Shown: piece by piece, positions 58,162 to 64,000 of the stretch
How positions within the stretch are numbered: position 1 is the stretch's first letter
Layout of the letters: each line of letters starts with the position of its first letter
Assembly (NCBI GenBank): GCA_949286725.1
Contig: CASECZ010000002.1
Location: 1 to 64,000, forward strand
DNA length: 64,000 nucleotides
Source: an uncultured Clostridia bacterium
Lineage (GTDB): Bacteria; Bacillota; Clostridia; Christensenellales; CAG-917
Reading direction: 5' to 3'
Program-made: the position numbers and the translations under genes
The notes under the pieces: model-generated
The model's input: only the letters and a program-made list of their open reading frames with translations
What the model was told of the DNA's origin: nothing
Database searches by the model: none

Positions 58162-58854
58162 TCACTCCCGCGGAGCGAGCGCGTCCATAAGTCCGTTGTC
58201 CTCGAAGGAGAACGCGTCGTCCTCGGAAAATATTATGTGGTCCTGCAAGCGCACGTTGATGCTGCCGAGCGTGCGGTAAATCTCGCGCGTGAGTTCGAAA
58301 TCGCGTTGCGACGGTTCGCAGTTGCCGCTGGGGTGATTGTGCGCAATCAGCACAGACACGGCTTTTGTGCGCATGACGAATTCGACGATTTTGCGCATGG
58401 ACACGGGCACGCTTTCGCCGTCCCCCGTGAACAGACACTCGAACCTGACAAGCCTGTCCTGCGCGTCGAGCGCCGCGATGCAGAGTTGCTCTACGGGACA
58501 ACCGAACATCATCTTGCGCATATACGCCTGCGCGGTGCCCCGCCCGCCGAGTTTTATCCTCTTTTTCTCCACGTCGGAAGCGTATCTTCTGAAAATATCG
58601 GGCAGACCGTTCAGAAACAACGCGGCGTTGCGCGTCATTCCCGGCACCGACGACAGCTGTTCGACGTCGGCGTTCAGCACGTCGGAAAAGGAGCCGAACT
58701 TGTCAATCAGCGCGTGTGCGATTTCGTTTGTGTTGCGACGCGGCACGAAATGAAACAAAACGTATTCCAGAATTTCGTGGTCTTTGAGACTTTTAATGCC
58801 GTCGGAGGCGATTTTGTCTCTCATCCTGTCGCGGTGTCCGTCGTGTATCCCCAT
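58162..58854 (-). CDS. radC: RadC/MPN-domain protein
   Basis: 230 residues from ATG 58854 (MGIHDGHRDR), preceded by GTGGGGA; GTG 58866 is the alternative start. An N-terminal HhH-like part (about 1-80, with LSSVPGMTRNAALF near 70) is followed by the JAB/MPN domain, whose metal site IAHNHPSGNCEPSQRD near residue 165-180 is complete. The family name comes from an old DNA-repair annotation that is now doubted; the biochemical role is unsettled. The 5' leader of about 46 nt contains a stem GTACGGGCGC / GCGCCC-GTAC type hairpin (58867-58894). First gene of radC-gltX. Confidence 0.93.
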   Translation of the reverse strand: MGIHDGHRDRMRDKIASDGIKSLKDHEILEYVLFHFVPRRNTNEIAHALIDKFGSFSDVLNADVEQLSSVPGMTRNAALFLNGLPDIFRRYASDVEKKRIKLGGRGTAQAYMRKMMFGCPVEQLCIAALDAQDRLVRFECLFTGDGESVPVSMRKIVEFVMRTKAVSVLIAHNHPSGNCEPSQRDFELTREIYRTLGSINVRLQDHIIFSEDDAFSFEDNGLMDALAPRE

Positions 58855-58906
58855 AGTTTTCCCCACGTACGCGGGCGCACTCCCGCGCCCGTACCCGATT
58901 TGTTAA

Positions 58907-58935
58907 ATTATATATTATAAAATAACCAAAATCAA
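58907..58935 (-). promoter_or_regulatory. Promoter of radC-gltX
   Basis: Minus strand TTGATT (58930-58935), 17 bp, TATAAT (58907-58912); a second TATAAT (58914-58919) lies inside the spacer. Predicted +1 near 58900. Confidence 0.7.
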
Positions 58936-58959
58936 CAAAACCCGAATATATTTCGCCGT

Positions 58960-59694
58960 TTAAGCGCGCCCCGAACTGCCGCTCGCCGACAGATACACCG
59001 CCACGGCACGGAATATCGTATAGGCTATTTCGGCGCGGTACTCCGCGTTCGTCAGATTGGCTTCGTCCAGCGGGTTGGACAAAAAGCCGCACTCCACGAT
59101 GACGGCGGGCGACGCCGAATTCTGCAGGATGTACTTCTCGGCTTTCAACGCCTCGTACTCCCTCCCCGTATCGGGCACGTTGAAATCGTCGTTCAGAAAT
59201 TCCTGCACTATCTGCGCGAGCACGCGTCCCTCCTGCGAGCCTCCGTCGAAAAACGCCTGCGCTCCCCTGCGCGAGGGCGAAGTGTACTCGTTCATATGTA
59301 TGCTGACCACCGCCGCGGGCGCGGCGCGCCTTATGATTTCCACCCGCTTTTCCATATCGGCGCGCTTTTTGTTGGAGTCGAATGCCGAGTACAACCCCTC
59401 GTCGTTGAGGCGGGTGTACACCACGTTGAACCCCGCGCCTTCCAGATACTCGCCGAGGATTTTCGCCACGGCAAGATTGAGTTCGCTCTCCTTCACTCCC
59501 GTCCTGACCCCCGTCACTCCGTTGTCAATTCCGCCGTGTCCCGCGTCGATTACCACGGTGACGGAATGAGAAAGTCGGAAGGAAGAAGCGAGAAAGGGCG
59601 CGGCGAACGCCGCCGCGACCAGTATTGCCGCAAGCACCGCCGCCACGGCAGCGGGCATAGCGAATTTCTTTTTGAAGCCGTCGAAGTTCTGCAT
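58960..59694 (-). CDS. N-acetylmuramoyl-L-alanine amidase, CwlD-like (Amidase_3)
   Basis: 244 residues. An N-terminal membrane helix (about 13-35) is followed by the zinc amidase domain: VTVVIDAGHGGIDNGVTG near residue 45 (first His), ESELNLAVAKILGEYL (Glu), AVVSIHMNEYTSP near 130 (second His) and VIVECGFLSNPLDE near 200 (catalytic Glu). It cleaves the amide between muramic acid and L-Ala. In Bacillus CwlD prepares spore cortex for muramic-lactam. The small single-domain form with a membrane anchor fits CwlD, but other Amidase_3 enzymes look alike. TATAAT at 59710-59715 gives a leader of about 9 nt without SD. Confidence 0.85.
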   Translation of the reverse strand: MQNFDGFKKKFAMPAAVAAVLAAILVAAAFAAPFLASSFRLSHSVTVVIDAGHGGIDNGVTGVRTGVKESELNLAVAKILGEYLEGAGFNVVYTRLNDEGLYSAFDSNKKRADMEKRVEIIRRAAPAAVVSIHMNEYTSPSRRGAQAFFDGGSQEGRVLAQIVQEFLNDDFNVPDTGREYEALKAEKYILQNSASPAVIVECGFLSNPLDEANLTNAEYRAEIAYTIFRAVAVYLSASGSSGRA

Positions 59695-59740
59695 ATCGTT
59701 TCAATTTTTATTATATTCACCGAAGCATAAAAATACGGAT

Positions 59741-59797
59741 TTATCCACCGAGTTATCCACATTTTGCGCCGAAATTGTGAATAACTTTGTGGATTTC
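59741..59797. other. Cluster of four DnaA-box-like 9-mers
   Basis: TTATCCACC (59741-59749), TTATCCACA (59753-59761, perfect), TGTGAATAA (59776-59784, perfect TTATTCACA on the minus strand) and TGTGGATTT (59789-59797, minus strand, 7 of 9). Two boxes point right and two left. AT-rich DNA (59701-59740) adjoins them. They lie between divergent genes, which fits an origin-type or DnaA-regulated site. There is no dnaA or dnaN in the window. Confidence 0.65.
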
Positions 59798-59938
59798 GCC
59801 ATTCGACGCGACATAATATCGTGCGTATATGTGCGAAAAACAGGTATTATAAAAGCTTTTGTCCGTCTAAAAGTGCCGTTTTTATCCCGCAACGAATACC
59901 TCGCCGATTTTTTTCATATCTTTTCGAGAGGTGATATC

Positions 59939-60856
59939 ATGACACGTCTCTCGGATATTTTGAATTCTCCCGTCGTCAGCAAATCCGACTGCGCCGTACT
60001 CGGCAACGTCCGCGATGCATATTTTGACGAAAAATGTAAAAATCTTGCATATTTTGTCGTGCGCGGCGAATATTCCGAAAAGCTGTTGCCATTTGCCGCC
60101 GTCGCAGCCTTCGGCGACGCGGTTATGGTCGACGACGCTTTCGCCCTGCTCTCCGCAGGCGACGTTGATTTTACGCTTTATCTGCGCGACCTGCCCGGTA
60201 AACCCGTGTTCACGGGTGCGGGTAAATCCAAAGGCACGTTGAAGGACGTTTGCTTCGGCACGACGGGCAAAGTGCTTTCTTTGCAGACGGAGGAAATTTC
60301 CTGCTCGCCCTCTTCCGTGCGCGCCTTCGGCGACGTTCTCATCATGAAGGACAACTGCGGCAAACGCAAAACGCCGAAAGCGCCCTTCCCGCAGGCGCAA
60401 CTGGACGTCCCCGTAACCGTACTGGACGAACCCGCGGACGACGCAAAAAGCGTATCATCTCCGTCCGCGGGTAAGGAAAACGCGGACGCGGGAGAAAGCG
60501 ACCTCGACAAGAACCTGCCCGCAAGCGTCGGCTTTTCCGTCGCGGAAGCGACCGCGGAAAACAGAACCGCGCCCGCTGCGCGCACCGACGTGCGCGCCGA
60601 ACAGCCCTCCGATTATACCCCCGTCTACATCGAACAGGCGGCGCACACCATACCCGTGCTCTTCAATCAGGAGGACTTCACTCCGCACCGCATAATCGCG
60701 GACTACAATTTCCTGCTGGGCAGAACGCTGCGCGAAGACCTGCGGTCGTACGTGGGCGAACGGCTTGCCGCCAAAGGCGAAAAGGTCACGGTTGAGGTGG
60801 TCGAAAAAGCCCGCCGTCACGGCAAACTCATAGAACTGACACTCAATTCCAAATGA
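59939..60856 (+). CDS. PRC-barrel-like protein with long acidic middle
   Basis: 305 residues from ATG 59939, five bases after AGAGGTGA. The upstream in-frame extension to 59672 crosses the DnaA-box cluster. Residues 1-75 look like a PRC-barrel (LSDILNSPVVS, AVLGNVRDAYFDE, KNLAYFVVRG), the fold of YlmC/YmxH-type proteins; a second similar barrel follows at about 80-140 (KGTLKDVCFGTTGKVLSLQ). Residues about 160-235 are low-complexity and acidic. The C-terminal 70 residues (YNFLLGRTLREDLRSYVGERL) are unassigned. No catalytic motif. The role is unknown. It is followed by an M1 peptidase gene 23 bp later. Confidence 0.75.
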   Translation: MTRLSDILNSPVVSKSDCAVLGNVRDAYFDEKCKNLAYFVVRGEYSEKLLPFAAVAAFGDAVMVDDAFALLSAGDVDFTLYLRDLPGKPVFTGAGKSKGTLKDVCFGTTGKVLSLQTEEISCSPSSVRAFGDVLIMKDNCGKRKTPKAPFPQAQLDVPVTVLDEPADDAKSVSSPSAGKENADAGESDLDKNLPASVGFSVAEATAENRTAPAARTDVRAEQPSDYTPVYIEQAAHTIPVLFNQEDFTPHRIIADYNFLLGRTLREDLRSYVGERLAAKGEKVTVEVVEKARRHGKLIELTLNSK

Positions 60857-60879
60857 CGCGTCCGCGTCGGGGAGCCATA

Positions 60880-62358
60880 ATGAAAAGAAAATATCTCGCG
60901 TTGTCACTTGCACTGTGCATATTGCTCGTCCTTTCGGCGTCCGTTCTTCTTGTCGCCTGCAACCGCAATCCGCAGACGGCGACGGCGGACACCACGACCG
61001 TCTACGATATGCGCCTTGACTACGACGGAGGCAGAACGGCGACCCTCGACGCGGACGTGCTTTATTGCAACACGACGGGAAGAGACCTCGACGAAATCAG
61101 GTTTCACCTCTATCCCAACGCCTTTTCGGAAGGCAGTCCCAATCCGCCTTACAACGAAACAGACAAGTCGGACTTCTTCTATAACGGCGAAAGTTTCGGC
61201 AAAATAGAGGTTTTAAGTGTAAAAACCGACAGAACAAGCGTCGATTTTGCATTAAGCGACAACAAACAAATCCTGTCTGTGCCCTGTGACGCAAAGGCGG
61301 GAGACTTTGTCGCGGTGTCCTTCGAGTGTCTGCTCACCCTGCCCGAGTGCATATCCCGTTTCGGCGTTACGCCCGACGGCGTCAACCTGACGGGGTTCTA
61401 TCCTTCGGTGTGCGTATTCGAAAACGGAGAGTGGCGGGAGGACGCCTATACCGCAATCGGCGACCCCTTTTACAGCGAAATCGCCTCCTTTTACGTCACC
61501 GTAAGTATGCCCGAAAGTTTCGTGCTGGCATCGTCGGGCACCGTCGCCGAAAGCGGCGTTTCCGACGGCAAGACAACGGTGTACGTCGAGGCGGAAAACG
61601 TGCGCGACTTCGCCGTCTGTCTGTCCGAAAAATTCACGCGCGATTACGCCGAGTTCGAAACGGGCGGCAACACCGTGCGCGTCGAATACTGTTTTGTCGA
61701 CGACGCCGAGCCCGAACGCACGCTTGCGCTTGCCGTAAACGCGGTGCGCACATTCTCGGAAACTTTCGGCGCGTACCCCTACCCTGCGCTCACCGTCGTG
61801 CAATCTCCCCTGAACGCGGGCGGTATGGAATACGGCACCCTCGTCATCGTTGCCCCTTCGGAGGACAGAACGGTGTACGAACAGACCGTGGTACACGAAA
61901 TCGCGCATCAATGGTGGTTCGGCGTCGTGGGCTCCGACCAGATCAACTGCGCGTGGCTGGACGAGGGACTGACGGAATTCTGCACGGCGTACTTTTACGC
62001 TTTGAGCGGCGACGACGACACATATACCGAGGCCGTCGCAGCCTGTCGCAACTACTACGCGGGATACGAGCGTCTGCCCGAGGAAATAGGCTTCGACGGC
62101 AGCATGAGCAGACCCCTCTGCGGATTCCTTGCGGAAGGAGAATACGTCGCCGTCACTTATATGAAAGGATTTCTCCTCTTCGACGCCCTGCTGCAAGTGG
62201 CGGGCAGAGAAAAATTCAACGCCGCCCTTTCCGACTATTTCGCGTCCAACGCATATTCCATCGCGACGCCCGACGACCTTATTGCCTCATTCGAAAATCA
62301 AGGAATTCTCGCGGGCGGCATAGTGGACAGTTTCGTGTCAGACAAGGCGATAATCTGA
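60880..62358 (+). CDS. Secreted M1-family metallopeptidase lipoprotein
   Basis: 492 residues from ATG 60880, five bases after GGAG. A signal peptide ends in VLLVAC (Cys27), so the protein is a lipoprotein. The M1 domain shows the exopeptidase loop GGMEYGTLVIV (GxMEN in others) near residue 315 and the zinc site VVHEIAHQWW with His339, Glu340 and His343, then Glu362 in LDEGLTEF, 18 residues on. Aminopeptidase activity on peptides outside the cell is expected. The N-terminal about 200 residues are the beta-saddle domain of this family. It follows the PRC-barrel gene by 23 bp and may share its transcript. Confidence 0.92.
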   Translation: MKRKYLALSLALCILLVLSASVLLVACNRNPQTATADTTTVYDMRLDYDGGRTATLDADVLYCNTTGRDLDEIRFHLYPNAFSEGSPNPPYNETDKSDFFYNGESFGKIEVLSVKTDRTSVDFALSDNKQILSVPCDAKAGDFVAVSFECLLTLPECISRFGVTPDGVNLTGFYPSVCVFENGEWREDAYTAIGDPFYSEIASFYVTVSMPESFVLASSGTVAESGVSDGKTTVYVEAENVRDFAVCLSEKFTRDYAEFETGGNTVRVEYCFVDDAEPERTLALAVNAVRTFSETFGAYPYPALTVVQSPLNAGGMEYGTLVIVAPSEDRTVYEQTVVHEIAHQWWFGVVGSDQINCAWLDEGLTEFCTAYFYALSGDDDTYTEAVAACRNYYAGYERLPEEIGFDGSMSRPLCGFLAEGEYVAVTYMKGFLLFDALLQVAGREKFNAALSDYFASNAYSIATPDDLIASFENQGILAGGIVDSFVSDKAII

Positions 62359-62406
62359 ACAAGCCGAGCAAAGCCGTCATTCCGACGTCGCCAATCCTAA
62401 TATTAT

Positions 62407-62430
62407 CGCGCGCTTATACGCGCGCGTTTT
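62407..62430 (+). terminator. Terminator after the M1 peptidase gene
   Basis: GCGCGC-TTATAC-GCGCGC followed by GTTTT, then another GCGCGCG. Short loop and short T-run, so moderate confidence. Confidence 0.5.
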
Positions 62431-62441
62431 GCGCGCGTGCC

Positions 62442-62470
62442 TTGACTTTACCGAAAAAATTTTCTATCCT
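62442..62470 (+). promoter_or_regulatory. Promoter of the sialidase-like gene
   Basis: TTGACT (62442-62447), 17 bp, TATCCT (62465-62470). Predicted +1 near 62477. AAAGGAGAG precedes ATG 62507. Confidence 0.6.
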
Positions 62471-62506
62471 TGAATTAAGCAAGTACGCTTGCGTTAAAGG
62501 AGAGTT

Positions 62507-63841
62507 ATGAAAAAATTTGTTGTTTGTGTCGTGTTTATGCTCGTCGCCGTATCGTTGATACTTACCGCCTGTTCCAAAGAAAACGGAAACTCCACGGAAT
62601 ATATGTTCGACACCATAACGGTTGCCGACGCATCGACGGACGACAAGGAATATCTTGCCCACCCCGACAGCGTGCTCCTCGACAACGGCGATATTCTGAC
62701 CGCATATCCCATGGGACACGGCAAAGGAGAAACCGTCATCAAAATCAGCAAGGACAAAGGGCTCACCTGGAACAATATATTTTCGGAACAGAACCCCAAA
62801 CCCGAAAGTTTTCTCTACACCGAGGAAACGCCCACGATATACAAACTGAATTTCACCGACGGCTCTCAGAAACTCATTATGATTTCGGGACGCCCCGGTT
62901 GGGATAACGTGGGCAACAACGGCGAGGGGTTCGACGTCACGTTGTCCGTGTCGACCGATGATGGGTCGAAGTCCTGCAACGGGCTTGTGTGGAGCGAACA
63001 CGAAAACTTTTTCGGGCCCGATGCCGACCGTGCGGAATACGTTCGCTCACGCGGAACGTGGGACTGCATCGTGGCAATGGCGAGCCTTACACAACTGAAA
63101 GACGAAGAGGGCAATTTCATCAACGCATGGATGGGGCTTTTCCATGACTACTCTTTCACCGTTTACAAAACGATACTTACGTTTGACGCCGACGGACTGA
63201 TGCAATGGACGGAACCCGTTTCCGTCTTCGACGGCGACAACCTGAAACTCTGCCGCAACTACAGCCTCTGCGAACCCGAAGTGGTGCGCTCCCCCGACGG
63301 GAATGAACTGGCCATGCTGTTAAGAGCAAACAAACACAACTCCAACTCCTACGTTACGTTCTCGACCGATGAGGGCGAAACGTGGAGCGCGCCTCAACTG
63401 CTTTCCATCGAACTCACTGGTGATCGACACAAGGCCGAGTACGACCCCGTAAGCGGCAAGCTCGTGGTAACGTATCGCTCCATCCGATGGAAGAACATGA
63501 ACAACCAGTCGGCGGGCACGGGCGTTATATCCTACGGGTGGCTGACCTGGATAGGCGATTACGAGGACCTCAAAGCGGGTGACGCCGGCAAAGGAGATAT
63601 GCTAGTCAAAATGGCGCACACATATCAGAGCGAGAACGTGGAACTCACCGCCGACTCCGACACGGGTTATGCGGGCGTCGTCGTCTATCCCGACGGTCTG
63701 TTCGTGATGACGTCTTACGGCACATTCTCTCCTCCGTCCGTATCCGACGACACTTACATCATTGCAAAACGCTTTACCGTCGCAGACCTGATTTCCGTAT
63801 TCGGCAGCAATCCCGACGGGGTTGTCAATTTATTCAAATAA
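62507..63841 (+). CDS. Sialidase-like (BNR-repeat) lipoprotein
   Basis: 444 residues with a signal peptide ending in the lipobox SLILTAC (Cys23). Asp-box motifs of six-bladed propeller sialidases are visible: SKDKGLTWNN near residue 80, VSTDDGSKS near 150 and FSTDEGETWS near 285. A catalytic arginine triad could not be placed with certainty: candidates are the Arg in VRSRGTW near 180 and RSPDG near 265. Related exo-alpha-sialidases release terminal sialic acid from glycans. It may instead be another BNR-propeller glycosidase or binding protein. Own promoter, good SD and a strong terminator. Confidence 0.8.
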   Translation: MKKFVVCVVFMLVAVSLILTACSKENGNSTEYMFDTITVADASTDDKEYLAHPDSVLLDNGDILTAYPMGHGKGETVIKISKDKGLTWNNIFSEQNPKPESFLYTEETPTIYKLNFTDGSQKLIMISGRPGWDNVGNNGEGFDVTLSVSTDDGSKSCNGLVWSEHENFFGPDADRAEYVRSRGTWDCIVAMASLTQLKDEEGNFINAWMGLFHDYSFTVYKTILTFDADGLMQWTEPVSVFDGDNLKLCRNYSLCEPEVVRSPDGNELAMLLRANKHNSNSYVTFSTDEGETWSAPQLLSIELTGDRHKAEYDPVSGKLVVTYRSIRWKNMNNQSAGTGVISYGWLTWIGDYEDLKAGDAGKGDMLVKMAHTYQSENVELTADSDTGYAGVVVYPDGLFVMTSYGTFSPPSVSDDTYIIAKRFTVADLISVFGSNPDGVVNLFK

Positions 63842-63860
63842 GCAAGATTACGACTTTTTG

Positions 63861-63888
63861 CGCGGCTCGGTTTTCCGAGCCGTGTTTT
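63861..63888 (+). terminator. Terminator after the sialidase-like gene
   Basis: CGCGGCTCGG-TTTT-CCGAGCCGTG followed by TTTTTTA. Confidence 0.9.
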
Positions 63889-64000
63889 TTATACTTATAT
63901 TTGACGTGCGCGAGCGCGCATTATGCGTAACGCGTGCGCAGGCGCGCACAGAGCGTGAATGTTACACTCCAAGCACGTCATGTGCTCTCCTCTGCCAGAC
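63889..64000. other. Terminal 112 bp without a supported gene
   Basis: GC-rich palindromic stretch (GCGCGAGCGCGC, GCGTGCGCAGGCGCGC). A minus-strand ATG at 63981 with GAGGAGAG upstream opens a 28-codon frame that I do not consider a gene. TTGACG at 63901 has no convincing -10. Confidence 0.3.

Noticed and set aside
59672..59938. N-terminal extension of the PRC-barrel protein
   Set aside because: It would translate the DnaA-box cluster and lacks an SD; ATG 59939 has AGAGGTGA upstream.
63895..63981. 28-codon minus-strand frame with GAGGAGAG before its ATG
   Set aside because: Lies in a GC-palindromic stretch at the window edge, product is an Ala/Arg/Cys-rich peptide without recognisable features, and no promoter is visible; the SD may be coincidence.

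Overview
This window looks like chromosomal DNA of an anaerobic, probably endospore-forming Firmicute (Clostridia-like, most likely an uncultivated gut lineage). Pyruvate:ferredoxin oxidoreductase, a 2[4Fe-4S] ferredoxin and rubrerythrin point to anaerobic metabolism. RicT/YaaT, Veg, a SPOCS-LysM protein resembling SipL and a CwlD-type amidase point to the spore-forming Firmicutes. Codons are strongly C/G-biased at third positions, which creates very long antisense shadow frames. There is no rRNA, insertion sequence, integrase or CRISPR array.

Layout. 1-5 kb: start of a leftward gene, a small lipoprotein and nifJ. 5-14 kb (leftward): a diverged glutamate-5-kinase-like protein, a large InlB/GLUG lipoprotein, then leuS-serS with a membrane-embedded M28 peptidase. 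14-26 kb (rightward): GH5 lipoprotein, tmk-holB-ricT, ferredoxin, a two-gene chromate-family transporter and a 1880-residue DUF4011-type helicase. 26-34.5 kb (leftward): a four-helix membrane protein, a 2127-residue leucine-rich-repeat lipoprotein and a collagen-like surface protein. 34.6-39.2 kb: GH18 lipoprotein, YbaK-type deacylase, tRNA-Ala and tRNA-Ile, rubrerythrin, a DUF896 protein, ung and a 43-residue Lys/Cys peptide. 39-51.5 kb (leftward): an MFS transporter, then a glycogen operon glgB-glgC-glgD-glgA-glgP-GH13. 51.6-59.7 kb (leftward apart from veg): ispE, SPOCS-LysM protein, a subtilisin-like protease, radC-gltX and cwlD. 59.7-64 kb (rightward): a cluster of DnaA-box-like 9-mers, a PRC-barrel-like protein, an M1 peptidase lipoprotein and a sialidase-like lipoprotein.

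How the genes work together. The glg operon covers synthesis and breakdown of storage glycogen. Seven lipoproteins (GH5, GH18, M1 peptidase, sialidase-like, LRR, InlB/GLUG and one unknown), the anchored subtilase and the M28 peptidase suggest heavy investment in surface digestion and adhesion. The sporulation-related genes sit beside ispE and veg, as in Bacillus.

Points most worth a second look: (1) seven genes whose near-consensus promoter puts the predicted transcription start within about 3 nt of the start codon, with no Shine-Dalgarno site, suggesting leaderless mRNAs in an organism that otherwise uses strong SD sites; (2) four DnaA-box-like 9-mers in 57 bp exactly where gene orientation diverges; (3) a helicase with an intact ATPase but apparently dead transglutaminase-like and Vsr-like nuclease domains; (4) a near-perfect sigma-E promoter in front of the SPOCS-LysM gene.
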